NCBI RefSeq assembly: GCF_028473745.1
Contig: NZ_CP101137.1
Location: forward strand, 5,084,001 to 5,148,000
Source of the DNA: Streptomyces sp. M92
GTDB taxonomy: Bacteria; Actinomycetota; Actinomycetes; Streptomycetales; Streptomycetaceae
Direction: 5' to 3'
DNA: 64,000 nt
Shown: in pieces, positions 8,305 through 16,241 of the stretch
How positions within the stretch are numbered: position 1 is the stretch's first letter
Layout of the letters: each line of letters starts with the position of its first letter
Program-made: the position numbers and the translations under genes
The notes under the pieces: generated by a model
Told to the model about the DNA's origin: nothing
Databases searched by the model: none
Seen by the model: only the letters and a program-made list of their open reading frames with translations

Positions 8305-9381
8305 TCACTCGTCCGGCGACGCGCGCCGTCGGTCGGCCTCGTCCCATGCCCGCGTGTCGCGGGGCTCGACGTAGGGCTCCTCGTCCGGCGGATGGCCGCC
8401 GTCGATCACCCGTTGCCTCGCCAGCTCGGCGTCGAACTCCAGGCCGAACAGGATGGCCAGGTTCGTCACCCACAGCCACACCAGGAAGATGATGACGCCC
8501 GCCAGGGTGCCGTAGGTCTTGTTGTACGAGCCGAAGTTCGCCACGTAGAAGGCGAAGCCCGCGGAGGCCACCAGCCAGATCAGCAGCGCGAGCAGGCTGC
8601 CCGGCGTGACCCACTTGAAGCCCCTGCCCCGGGCGTTGGGGGTGGCCCAGTACAGGATCGCGATCATCGAGGTGACGAGCAGGACGAGCACGGGCCACTT
8701 GGCGTACGTCCACACCGTCATCGCGGTGTCGCCGACACCGAGCGCGGTGCCCGCCTGCTGGGCCAGGCTGCCGGTGAAGACGACGATGAGCGCGCTGACC
8801 ACGGCGAGCACCAGCAGCACCACGGTCAGCGCCACCCGCAGCGGCAGCACCTTCCACACGGGGCGTCCCTCGGGCACGTCGTACACCGCGTTCGCGGCGC
8901 GGATGAACGCGGCCACGTAGCCGGACGCCGACCAGATCGCGCCGACCAGGCCGACCACCGCCAGCACGGACCCCAGACCGGCCTTGGCCTGCAGCTGTTC
9001 CACCGCGTTGGTGATGACGTCCCGCGCGGCGCCGGGCGCGAGCTTCTGGATGTTGTCCAGGACCTCCTGGGTGGCCGACTGCCCGGCGATCCCCAGCAGG
9101 GAGACCAGCACCAGCAGGGCCGGGAAGAGCGAAAGGATGCCGTAGTAGGTGAGGGCGGCGGCGCGGTCGGTCAGCTCGTCGTCCTTGAACTCGGAGACCA
9201 CGCGCCGCAGCAGCGCGGACCACGAGCGTTTCGGCAGTCCGGTGGGGGAGTCCGGCGCGGCACGCTCGGTGGCGGCGTCCGGACCGTAGTCCCCGGACCC
9301 GGTCCGGTCCGGCGCGCGGTCCGCGTCCGCGGTGCCGTCGTTGGCATGTGCCCCGCGACGGGGGAGGTGAGGTCGGTCCAT
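8305..9381 (-). CDS. YihY/virulence factor BrkB family inner-membrane protein
   Basis: A 358-aa multi-pass protein (about six helices) of the YihY/BrkB family, whose function is not settled despite the old ribonuclease BN label. Visible: a charged cytoplasmic N-terminus, then the family stretch DRAAALTYYGILSLFPALL, a central VGAIWSASGYVAAFIRAAN segment, and the conserved GTLAGVIIFLVWLWVTNLAI near the end. A hydrophilic tail follows. The start is ATG 9381 because the frame upstream is low-complexity and has no RBS. It stands alone and converges with the SDR gene. Confidence 0.88.
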   Translation of the reverse strand: MDRPHLPRRGAHANDGTADADRAPDRTGSGDYGPDAATERAAPDSPTGLPKRSWSALLRRVVSEFKDDELTDRAAALTYYGILSLFPALLVLVSLLGIAGQSATQEVLDNIQKLAPGAARDVITNAVEQLQAKAGLGSVLAVVGLVGAIWSASGYVAAFIRAANAVYDVPEGRPVWKVLPLRVALTVVLLVLAVVSALIVVFTGSLAQQAGTALGVGDTAMTVWTYAKWPVLVLLVTSMIAILYWATPNARGRGFKWVTPGSLLALLIWLVASAGFAFYVANFGSYNKTYGTLAGVIIFLVWLWVTNLAILFGLEFDAELARQRVIDGGHPPDEEPYVEPRDTRAWDEADRRRASPDE

Positions 9382-9728
9382 GGCCCCCGGGTTGCCCGCC
9401 ACGCCGTACCCAAGCACTGGAGCACCCGTGTGCGGGAAACGTGCCGGGCGCGCGGCCCGCACCCGAGGCCGGCCCCGTTCACCCGTGGTCCGCCACGGCG
9501 CGCCGCCCTCACCATGGCCCTCGCGGACAGGCCCGCCCACCATCCGCACCGGGGCGGGCCTGCCCGCGCGATGCCCCTCCGCCGGGCCGCCGCACGGCCA
9601 AACACCGCAGTATGCCGCAGCGCGCGCACGTTCCTCTGGAAAATGCCAAAGCGCTCACCGGATGCGTGCACTTTCCGTAGTCTCGGCGTCACGTTCGCGG
9701 TACAGCCGTGCAGGGGAGGGGATCCGGC
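9382..9728. other. 347-bp intergenic region with a terminator-like hairpin
   Basis: Lies between divergent genes (YihY leftward, roadblock operon rightward) and should hold both promoters; I cannot place -10/-35 boxes with confidence. An 11-bp perfect inverted repeat, CAGGCCCGCCC at 9528-9538 with its complement at 9552-9562, forms a strong hairpin at a place where no gene ends. No open frame here has a credible RBS and codon pattern. Confidence 0.5.
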
Positions 9729-10124
9729 GTGCCCGGAATCGACGAGAGTCTGGTGGAAGCCATGCGGCTGCCCGGTGTGCGGGGCGCGTCGCTGGTCGAC
9801 TGGATCAGCGGACTCGCCCTGGGTGCCGTCGGCGACGCGCCGGGCGGTGACTGGGAGGCGACCGCGGCGGAGACCGCCGAACTGGCCCGACACGTCGCGG
9901 AGCACGGCTCCCTGGGCGCCGGCGGCGCCGCCGGGCCGAACAAGGAACCGGCGGTCGAGGACCTGATCGCCACCACCGCCGACTCCTACCACCTGCTCCG
10001 CTTCGTCAGTACCCCCTTCGACAGCACCGTCTTCCTCCACCTGTGGCTGGACCGGGGCGACGGAAACCTCGCCCTGGCCCGCATCCGGCTGGCCGAGATG
10101 GCGGACCGTCTGGTGCTCGGGTGA
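9729..10124 (+). CDS. Roadblock/LC7-like protein, first gene of the four-gene operon
   Basis: A 131-aa protein that aligns by eye with the 124-aa protein at 11544. The two share A(S/A)LVD(W/Y)xSG(L/M)ALG, ED(L/I)IxTxxxxYHL(L/I)R and the ending LxLDxxxxNLAxAR. That pattern suggests an MglB/roadblock-type alpha/beta fold, a small dimeric scaffold or GTPase regulator. The start is GTG 9729, chosen for the strong upstream GGGAGGGG; an ATG-like frame extension to 9708 has no RBS. Its stop overlaps the next gene's GTG by GTGA. Cytosolic, with no signal or helix. Confidence 0.75.
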   Translation: MPGIDESLVEAMRLPGVRGASLVDWISGLALGAVGDAPGGDWEATAAETAELARHVAEHGSLGAGGAAGPNKEPAVEDLIATTADSYHLLRFVSTPFDSTVFLHLWLDRGDGNLALARIRLAEMADRLVLG

Positions 10125-10915
10125 CGAGGGCGACCGGAGTGACGACCACGTGGACCGCGCACGAGACGACGTCGGCGGCGCTGCGGGCGCTCGCGGCCGA
10201 GGGAGCGACCGGTGCCCTCTCCGGCGAGCGGGGCATCGTCTACCTGTCGGCGGGCCGCGTCGTGCAGGTGGAGTCCGCCTTCACCCCGGACCTCGGGGCG
10301 CTGCTCACCCGCAGTGGCGCCGTCGCCCCGGACGGCTGGTGGGACGCGGTCGACCGGGGCAGAACCCAGCACCGGGTCGGACACCGGCTGGTGGACAGCG
10401 GCCGGCTCGCCGCCGGGGCGCTGGAGGTCTGCCACCTGGGCGCGCTGTTCGACGCCGCCTACTTCGTCCTCGCCCACGACACGCGCGCCCACCGCTTCCG
10501 TCCCGGCGCCGTGCACTGGCTCGGCGCGGTCCGGTCCGTGCCCGTGGACGTCGTGGTCCGCGAGACCGGACGCCGGCGCGCCCTGCTGGACCGCATCTGG
10601 CCGGACGCCGCCATCGACACCGCCCCCCTCACCCGGGTGCCCGACGCCCGCGCCGCGGCTCTGCCGGTGCGGCGCAGCCGGGCCCTGACGCAGGTCGACG
10701 GCGTCCGCACGGCCGCCGAGATCGCCTCGGCGCTCGCCTGCCGCACGTACCACACCCTCGTCGAACTGCGCCGCCTGGCCGCCGCCGGTCTCGTCGCCCC
10801 GGCGCCACCCGCGCCCGCACCGTCGCGCCCGGCGGCCGACCCGGGCAGGGGCGTGTGGGACGACCCGGACACCGCCCTGCTGCGCCGGCTCCGAGACGCC
10901 CTGGAGGCCCTGTGA
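10121..10915 (+). CDS. DUF4388/PATAN-like protein with C-terminal helical domain
   Basis: A 264-aa protein. The N-terminal ~100 residues (ATGALSGERGIVYLSAGRVV, then LGALLTRSGAV) follow the DUF4388/PATAN pattern, in which a short beta-rich module reports on a small ligand or partner. The C-terminal third (TQVDGVRTAAEIASALACRT, then LVELRRLAAAGLV) reads like a winged-helix or DprA-type tail: 'does it have the trait, then left/right helix'. The start is GTG 10121, overlapping the previous stop (GTGA); GTG 10139, behind GAGGG, is a plausible alternative. It is translationally coupled to the roadblock genes, suggesting all four act together. Family assignment is by eye only. Confidence 0.65.
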   Translation: MTRATGVTTTWTAHETTSAALRALAAEGATGALSGERGIVYLSAGRVVQVESAFTPDLGALLTRSGAVAPDGWWDAVDRGRTQHRVGHRLVDSGRLAAGALEVCHLGALFDAAYFVLAHDTRAHRFRPGAVHWLGAVRSVPVDVVVRETGRRRALLDRIWPDAAIDTAPLTRVPDARAAALPVRRSRALTQVDGVRTAAEIASALACRTYHTLVELRRLAAAGLVAPAPPAPAPSRPAADPGRGVWDDPDTALLRRLRDALEAL

Positions 10916-10953
10916 TCCGCGCGCGCCGTCAGCGTGCCGAAAGGAGACTGCTC

Positions 10954-11478
10954 ATGGCCGTCGAGAGCGACGTGCTGGACGAACTGCACCGCCTGCGAGG
11001 CCGCGTGCCCCAGCTGACCGGCTCACTCGCGGCCACGGTCGACGGGCTCGTCCTGGCCCACGACGCACCGGGGACCGAACCCGAGGGGCTCGCCGCGCTC
11101 ACCGCCGCCGCCCTCGGCGTCGCGCACCGCATGGCCGAGGCCACCGCGCGCGGCGGCTTCCGCGAGCTGCTGCTGCGCGGCGCGGACGGCTACGTCGCCA
11201 CCTACGCCGCCGGTCCGGCCGCCGTGCTCACCCTGCTCGCCGACGGCCGGGTCAACGTGGGCCGGCTGCATCTGGAGGGCCGGCGCAGCGGCGCGCGGAT
11301 CGGGGAGCTGGTCGCCGACCGCGTCGGCCAGGACCGCGCCCGCACCGCGCCCGCCAAGCACGTCACCCCCGCGGCCGCGGAGACGGACCGCCCCATCGGG
11401 ACCCTGCCGGTACGCACCCCGCAGCGGCCCGCGCACCGACCCAGCCCGCAGGCCGGCGGCCACCGCCGGCCGACCTGA
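10954..11478 (+). CDS. Roadblock/LC7 domain protein
   Basis: A 174-aa protein starting at ATG 10954 behind AAAGGAG. Residues ~8-125 show the roadblock pattern: an N-terminal helix (VLDELHRLRGRVPQLTGSL), the strand AATVDGLVLAHD, a small-residue helix (LTAAALGVAHRMAEAT), and the strand-rich half GYVATYAAGPAAVLTLLAD. These proteins usually pair with Ras-like GTPases in MglA/MglB or Streptomyces conservon (Cvn) systems. The C-terminal ~45 residues are a Pro/Arg-rich disordered tail. It is third in the operon, 38 bp after the DUF4388-like gene. No GTPase or histidine kinase gene lies adjacent. Confidence 0.8.
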   Translation: MAVESDVLDELHRLRGRVPQLTGSLAATVDGLVLAHDAPGTEPEGLAALTAAALGVAHRMAEATARGGFRELLLRGADGYVATYAAGPAAVLTLLADGRVNVGRLHLEGRRSGARIGELVADRVGQDRARTAPAKHVTPAAAETDRPIGTLPVRTPQRPAHRPSPQAGGHRRPT

Positions 11479-11543
11479 TCAACCGATCACGTACCGAATC
11501 ACGCACCGATCCCGCACCGATCACGTCCGGAAAGGAACCACGC

Positions 11544-11918
11544 ATGGCCAACCTGGAGACCTCACTCAAGGAATGCCTCAGCGTTATCGACGGCGCGTCG
11601 GCCGCCGCCCTGGTCGACTACACCAGCGGCATGGCCCTCGGCACCCTGGGCGGCACCAAGGAGTTCAATCTGGAGGTGGCCGCCGCCGGCAACACCGACG
11701 TCGTGCGCGCCAAGCTCCGCACCATGGAACTCCTCGGCCTGAAGGAGGAGATCGAGGACATCCTGATCACCCTGAACAGCCAGTACCACCTGATCCGCCT
11801 GCTCAAGGGCCGCGGCGGCAACGGGCTGTTCCTCTACCTGGTGCTCGACGCGAGCCGCGCCAACCTGGCGATGGCCCGCCACCAGCTGCGCCGGATCGAG
11901 GGCGAACTGGAGGTCTGA
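11544..11918 (+). CDS. Roadblock-like protein, last gene of the operon
   Basis: A 124-aa paralogue of the 9729 product, with a better-preserved pattern (AAALVDYTSGMALGTLGG, then EEIEDILITLNSQYHLIRLL, then LDASRANLAMARHQLRRIE). The RBS GGAAAGGA lies eight bases before ATG 11544. The 65-bp gap after the previous gene contains four near-identical CACCGATC/ACCGATCA-type stretches, which may bind a factor or simply be low complexity. A very strong hairpin follows the stop. Two paralogues at either end of one operon suggest a hetero-oligomeric complex. Confidence 0.8.
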   Translation: MANLETSLKECLSVIDGASAAALVDYTSGMALGTLGGTKEFNLEVAAAGNTDVVRAKLRTMELLGLKEEIEDILITLNSQYHLIRLLKGRGGNGLFLYLVLDASRANLAMARHQLRRIEGELEV

Positions 11919-11947
11919 GCCCGGGCGCGCGGCGCACCCGGACCGAC

Positions 11948-11996
11948 GGGCGTGGGCCCGGGACGAGAGCACTCCCCTCGTCCCGGGCCCACGCCC
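11948..11996. terminator. 20-bp perfect-arm hairpin between convergent operons
   Basis: Arms 11948-11967 and 11977-11996 are perfect complements over 20 bp with a nine-base loop. It sits between the roadblock operon and the 3' end of the ferredoxin reductase gene and should terminate both. It is the longest perfect hairpin I noticed in the window. Confidence 0.9.
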
Positions 11997-12013
11997 GCGC
12001 GCTCCCGGACGGC

Positions 12014-13378
12014 TCAGGCGCCGCTCTCCCGGAGCATGTCCTCACGCTCGACGAGCTTCACGCGCTCGCGGCCCTGCGGCTCGCCCAGCGCCTTCTCCGC
12101 GGCGTCGAGCCTGTACCAGCCGTCCCAGGTGGTGAAGCGGACGTTCCGCTCGGCGAGGAAGGTGTCCACCGCCTCCGGCTCCGGCGCGGCGGGCGTCTGC
12201 AGCCGACCGCCCGCGTAGTCCGCCAGCAGGTTGGCGACCGTCTCGTTGGCGTCGCCCTTGGTGTGGCCGATCAGGCCGACCGGGCCGCGCCGGATCCAGC
12301 CGGTGACGTACGTCGACTGCAGGTGCTCGCCGGACTCCTGGATGACGCGTCCGCCCTCGTCCGGGACCGTGCCCGAGTCGATGTCCCAGGGCAGCTTGGG
12401 CAGCTGGTCGGAGAGGTAGCCCACGGCCCGGTAGACGGCCTGGACGTCCCAGTCCTTGAACTCGCCGGTGCCCTTGACATTGCCGGTGCCGTCCAGCGCG
12501 GTGCGCTCGGTGCGCAGGCCGACGACCTTGCCGTCCTCGCCGAGGATCTCCGAGGGCGACTCGAAGAAGTGCAGGAACAGCTTGTGCGGCCGGTCGCCGA
12601 CGTCGCGGATCGCCCAGTTCTCGAGCGTCTTGGCGACCATGTCGGCCTGCTTGTTGCCGCGCCGGGTGGCGATCGAGCCGTCGTCGTAGTCGATGTCCTC
12701 GGGGTCGACGATGACCTCGATGTTGGGGGAGTGGTCCAGCTCGCGCAGCTCCATCGGGCTGAACTTCGCCTGCGCCGGGCCGCGGCGGCCGAAGACGTGG
12801 ACCTCGAGCGCCTTGTTGGCCTTCAGGCCCTCGTAGACGTTCGGCGGGATCTCGGTCGGCAGCAGCTCGTCGGCCGTCTTGGCGAGGACCCGCGCGATGT
12901 CGAGGGCCACGTTGCCGACACCGAGGACGGCGACCTTCTCCGCCTCCAGCGGCCAGGTGCGCGGGAAGTCGGGGTGGCCGTCGTACCAGGCGACGAACTC
13001 GGCGGCACCGTAGGAGCCGTCGAGGTCGATGCCGGGGATCGGCAGCGCCCGGTCGGCCGTGGCGCCCGTGGCGAAGATCACGCCGTCGTAGAAGGCGCGC
13101 AGGTCGTCCAGGCTGATGTCGGTCGGGTAGTCGACGTTGCCGAAGAGACGGATCTGCGGCTTGTCGAGCACCTGGTGCAGGGCCGTGATGATGCCCTTGA
13201 TCCGCGGGTGGTCGGGCGCGACGCCGTACCGGATCAGTCCGAACGGGGCGGGCATGCGCTCGAAGATGTCGATGGACACACCGGGGTCGGCGGCCACCTC
13301 GGACTTGAGCAGGGCGTCGGCGGCGTAGATCCCGGCCGGGCCGGATCCGACGATGGCTACCCGCAGAGGGCGGGGCAT
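12014..13378 (-). CDS. FprA-type ferredoxin-NADP+ reductase (adrenodoxin-reductase family)
   Basis: A 454-aa FAD/NAD(P)-binding protein that passes electrons between NADPH and ferredoxin, for example to support P450s or iron metabolism. The FAD loop VAIVGSGPAGIYAADAL is at ~7-23, PFGLIRYGVAPDHPRIK at ~46-62, the NAD(P) site VAVLGVGNVALDIAR at ~149-163, and the C-terminal GWIRRGPVGLIGHTKGDA. These are hallmarks of mycobacterial FprA rather than plant-type FNR. The start is ATG 13378 with AAGGGAACC upstream. An iron-box-like operator lies 47-65 bp upstream, implying repression by a DmdR/IdeR-type regulator when iron is plentiful. Confidence 0.92.
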   Translation of the reverse strand: MPRPLRVAIVGSGPAGIYAADALLKSEVAADPGVSIDIFERMPAPFGLIRYGVAPDHPRIKGIITALHQVLDKPQIRLFGNVDYPTDISLDDLRAFYDGVIFATGATADRALPIPGIDLDGSYGAAEFVAWYDGHPDFPRTWPLEAEKVAVLGVGNVALDIARVLAKTADELLPTEIPPNVYEGLKANKALEVHVFGRRGPAQAKFSPMELRELDHSPNIEVIVDPEDIDYDDGSIATRRGNKQADMVAKTLENWAIRDVGDRPHKLFLHFFESPSEILGEDGKVVGLRTERTALDGTGNVKGTGEFKDWDVQAVYRAVGYLSDQLPKLPWDIDSGTVPDEGGRVIQESGEHLQSTYVTGWIRRGPVGLIGHTKGDANETVANLLADYAGGRLQTPAAPEPEAVDTFLAERNVRFTTWDGWYRLDAAEKALGEPQGRERVKLVEREDMLRESGA

Positions 13379-13424
13379 GTTCAGGTTCCCTTCGAGCGGT
13401 GACAGATCGACTCTTGGGGAAGCC

Positions 13425-13443
13425 TAAGCTAAGGCAAGCCTAA
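13425..13443. promoter_or_regulatory. Iron box (DmdR1/IdeR-type operator)
   Basis: TAAGCTAAGGCAAGCCTAA matches 16 of 19 positions of the actinobacterial iron-box consensus TWAGGTWAGSCTWACCTWA, and its reverse complement also matches 16 of 19. It lies 47-65 bp before the reductase start, where it would block that promoter. It may also affect the divergent exporter gene. Confidence 0.75.
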
Positions 13444-13462
13444 GTCGGTACGCGGGTCCGGT

Positions 13463-13490
13463 CTATGGGCCCATAAGTCGATCTTATGGG
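13463..13490. promoter_or_regulatory. Nested TATGGG palindromes in the reductase-exporter intergenic region
   Basis: A perfect 12-bp palindrome, TATGGGCCCATA (13464-13475), overlaps an 8-bp inverted repeat, CCCATAAG (13470-13477) / CTTATGGG (13483-13490). The same half-site occurs three times in 28 bp. It lies ~115 bp upstream of the exporter start, a natural place for an operator. I do not recognise the regulator. Confidence 0.5.
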
Positions 13491-13601
13491 ATGTCATGGC
13501 CTGACTTTGCCCCGGGCTCCGGGCCGGGGTTTGAACCCCCGGTCACGGGTGACCAAGGCGTGAGGCAGGCGATCGCGTCCACCTCACGAGGGGAGCCCCC
13601 G

Positions 13602-15068
13602 GTGCACCGTCCGGACGACCGCCCGGATCCGAACCGGTGGCGGGCCCTGTGGGTGACGCTGGTCGCCGGCTTCATGACCCTGCTGGACGTCACGATCGTC
13701 GCGGTCGCCCTGCCGTCCATGCAACGGGACCTGCACGCCTCGGCGGCGTCGGTGCAGTGGGTCGTGTCCGGCTACGCCCTCGCGTTCGCCCTGACGCTGG
13801 TCACCGCCGGCCGGGTCGGCGACACGTTCGGCAGGCGCCGCGTCTTCCTCGTCGCCCTGGCCGCCTTCGTCGTCTTCAGCGCCGCGGCCGGGGCCGCGCC
13901 GGGCATCGAACTCCTGGTCGTCGCGCGGCTCGCCCAGGGGGTCGCCGCGGGCAGCATCGCGCCGCAGAACTCGGCGCTCATCCAGCAACTGTTCCGGGGC
14001 GCGGAGCGCGGCCGCGCCTTCGGGCTGTTCGGTGCCACCGTCGGTGTCTCCAGCGCGGTGGGGCCGGTCGTCGGCGGACTGATCCTGGCCCTGGCGGGCT
14101 CCGGCGGCTGGCGCTGGATCTTCTACGTCAACGTGCCGCTCGGCGCCCTGGCCCTCGTGCTCGGCCTCCGCCTCCTGCCCCGGGTCGCCCCCGGTGGCCG
14201 GGGGCGGCTGGACCCCGTGGGAGTGGCACTCCTGGGCGCCGGCATCCTGGCCCTGATGCTGCCGCTGGTGCTCGCCGAGGGCGGCGGGGTCGCCAGGGTG
14301 TGGTGGCTGTTCCCGGTGGGGCTGGTCCTCCTGGCCGCCTTCGCGCGCTGGGAACGGCGGGTCGCCCGCCACGGCGGCGAGCCGCTGCTCGATCCCGGCC
14401 TGCTCACCGAGACCCGCGGCTACGCCACCGGCGCGGGTCTGGCCGCCCTGTACTTCGTCGGGTTCAGCGGCGTGTGGCTGGTCTTCGCGCTCTTCTTCCA
14501 GAACGGCCTCGGCTACTCGCCGCTCATGTCCGGCCTGGCGGTGACCCCGTTCGCCGTGGGTTCCGCCGCCGCCGCGGCCGTGGCGGGCCGGCTGGTCGAG
14601 CGGCTGGGACGGCTGCTGACGGTCTGGGGGCTGGTGGCCGTCATGGCGGGGCTGGGCACCACCGCCGTGGTGCTGTGGCTCACGCCCTCCGACCGGGCCG
14701 TGTGGTTCGCGGCGCCGGCCCTGCTGGTCGGAGGCCTGGGCAGCGGCTGCGTGATCTCCCCGAACATCACCATGACGCTGCGGGACGTGCCGGTGCGGAT
14801 GGCGGGCGCGGCCGGGGGCGCCCTCCAGACGGGCCAGCGACTGGGCGGCGCCGTCGGCACCGCCGCGCTGCCGGGGCTGTTCTACCTGACGCTGAACGCC
14901 ACCCACGACTACCACCAGGCCGTGGCCCTGTCGGTCGGCTCCGGTGTCGTCGCCATGCTGTGCGCGCTGACCGTCGCGGTCCTCGACTGGCGGCGGGACC
15001 GCGCGGGCCGCGCCGGACGCTGCCCGCCCGAGCGGTCCCACAGCCACACCCACGCGGGCCAGGGCTGA
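13602..15068 (+). CDS. MFS drug-exporter family transporter (DHA2, 14 helices)
   Basis: A 488-aa EmrB/QacA-type proton-driven exporter. Visible: motif A (GRVGDTFGRRRVFL, ~69-82) after helix 2, the antiporter motif C region (GLFGATVGVSSAVGPVVGGLI, ~142-162), and about 14 hydrophobic helices, the usual number for DHA2. The start is GTG 13602, preceded by GAGGGGAG at seven bases; an ATG-led extension to 13491 would cross a tRNA-like palindrome and has no RBS. No dedicated regulator is adjacent, but the operator-like palindromes upstream suggest control. The substrate is unknown. Confidence 0.88.
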   Translation: MHRPDDRPDPNRWRALWVTLVAGFMTLLDVTIVAVALPSMQRDLHASAASVQWVVSGYALAFALTLVTAGRVGDTFGRRRVFLVALAAFVVFSAAAGAAPGIELLVVARLAQGVAAGSIAPQNSALIQQLFRGAERGRAFGLFGATVGVSSAVGPVVGGLILALAGSGGWRWIFYVNVPLGALALVLGLRLLPRVAPGGRGRLDPVGVALLGAGILALMLPLVLAEGGGVARVWWLFPVGLVLLAAFARWERRVARHGGEPLLDPGLLTETRGYATGAGLAALYFVGFSGVWLVFALFFQNGLGYSPLMSGLAVTPFAVGSAAAAAVAGRLVERLGRLLTVWGLVAVMAGLGTTAVVLWLTPSDRAVWFAAPALLVGGLGSGCVISPNITMTLRDVPVRMAGAAGGALQTGQRLGGAVGTAALPGLFYLTLNATHDYHQAVALSVGSGVVAMLCALTVAVLDWRRDRAGRAGRCPPERSHSHTHAGQG

Positions 15069-15093
15069 GGCGCCGCCCCGGTGGAGCGGCCGC

Positions 15094-15240
15094 TCAGCGC
15101 CGCTTGCCGAACTTCCGCAGCATCTGCTGGGCCTGGGCCCGCCGGCGCGGGTCCGCCGCCGCCCTGCGCACCTGCTCCGTCGCCCGGCGGCCCTGCGGGC
15201 TGCGCGCGAACCGCTTGATCCGGTCCAGTACTCCGGCCAT
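15094..15240 (-). CDS. 48-aa highly basic protein
   Basis: A small gene with an excellent RBS (GGAGGAAC) before ATG 15240. The peptide starts MAGVLDRIKRFARSPQGRRA and is about one-third Arg/Lys, with amphipathic helices. Similar tiny Arg-rich proteins recur in Streptomyces genomes without an assigned function; nucleic-acid binding is possible but unproven. It converges with the exporter (stop 15068) and is divergent from the CsbD-like gene. Confidence 0.65.
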   Translation of the reverse strand: MAGVLDRIKRFARSPQGRRATEQVRRAAADPRRRAQAQQMLRKFGKRR

Positions 15241-15391
15241 GACGTTCCTCCGAGTCGACGACGGGTGTTTCCTGCCGACCGCCTACCCCGCGCTCGCCCG
15301 CTCACCCCGCGGGCCGCCGGGTTTGATCCGGCCGCGCCGGGCGACCCGCAGGGGCAGGACATCGCAAGCGAACGCCGAGAGGTGAGCCACT

Positions 15392-15565
15392 GTGGCCGGC
15401 AACCAGAAGTCCAAGGCCAAGACGGAACAGGCCAAGGGGAAGGCCAAGGAAGCGGCCGGCCGGGCCGTCGGCAACGAGCGCATGACGGCCGAGGGCCGCG
15501 CCGAGCAGTCCAAGGGCGACGCCCGGCAGGCCAAGGAGAAGGGCAAGGACGCGTTCCGGCACTGA
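15392..15565 (+). CDS. CsbD-like stress protein
   Basis: A 57-aa Lys/Ala/Glu-rich protein starting at GTG 15392 (RBS GAGAGG). It has the CsbD-family pattern: KAKTEQAKGKAKEAAGRAVG, then MTAEGRAEQSKGDARQAKEK. CsbD proteins are general-stress (sigma-B-type) products of unknown mechanism in Bacillus. Adjacent partner-switching genes make stress-sigma control plausible here, but no promoter was identified. Confidence 0.85.
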   Translation: MAGNQKSKAKTEQAKGKAKEAAGRAVGNERMTAEGRAEQSKGDARQAKEKGKDAFRH

Positions 15566-15659
15566 CACCGGAACCCGCGAAGGGCGTCGTGCCCGGCGGT
15601 GGGTCCGGGCCGCCCTCGTCACCTCGTCACCGCCCCGGGACGGGGGCAGGGCACGGCCC

Positions 15660-16215
15660 GGGGCGCGCACGGATGCCGCCGAAGCCCGGGCGGTTCCTCA
15701 CCACCGCCGTGCATGACGATCGCGTCGTAGTACGCGAACTGCCCGGGCGTGCGCAAGTCCGTCCGCCTTTGCCTGCCGTACGGCCGGGCCGAAGCAGACG
15801 CGGTCGCGTTCGTCGTCCCGCGCCCGGCGGAAATCCGGATCGCGGGCGGCCCGGCGACCCTCGTGCGCGTCCGAGCCGTCGACCGCGCGCAGCGCCGGCA
15901 GACGGGGCGCGAGCACGTTGCGTGGAGCCCCACCAGGTCGAGGATGTCGCCGGTGCCGGAACAGCGGCCGATGATGCCGGCGGTGTAGCCGCGGCCGTCG
16001 CCGATGTCCTCGATGTACTGGTACTGCGCCTTCCCGTCGAGCGAGGAGTTCTCCGCGCTCGACACCAAGCGCATGGCGGTCTCCCTCTTCGGCGGGTCGT
16101 CGAGACCCGGAGCGCGCACCGTCGCCGAGGCCCGCTCGGGTGTCAGGAAGGCGATCGTCGCCAGTGACACGCCTGCCATGGCGTGCACGGCACGGCGCGA
16201 GGTGCCCGCGAATCC
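15660..16215 (-). pseudogene. Decayed GH46 chitosanase gene
   Basis: Reading leftward, a Tat-like secretion signal (SRRAVHAMAGVSLATIAFL, near ATG 16179) is followed by a near-perfect GH46 N-terminus: RLVSSAENSSLDGKAQYQYI, then EDIGDGRGYTAGIIGRCSGT. Similarity then jumps to another frame (LPALRAVDGSDAHEG, then RARDDERDRVCFGPAV), returns to the first frame (GQFAYYDAIVMHG, 15711-15750), and ends in a third with GFGGIRAR. At least three frameshifts are therefore needed, and the last ~80 residues of a normal chitosanase are absent. The original protein was a secreted endo-chitosanase. The frame shifts agree with GH46 sequence recalled from memory. Confidence 0.8.
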
Positions 16216-16241
16216 GTCACGGACGCGATATCGGCGCCCCG

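Noticed and set aside
13525..13550. tRNA-like T-arm, GGTTCAAACC, on the minus strand before the exporter gene
   Set aside because: The loop matches the T-loop pattern, but only three stem pairs form when the standard positions are used, and no D-arm, anticodon arm or acceptor pairing is present. It could be a fossil, but there is no tRNA gene.
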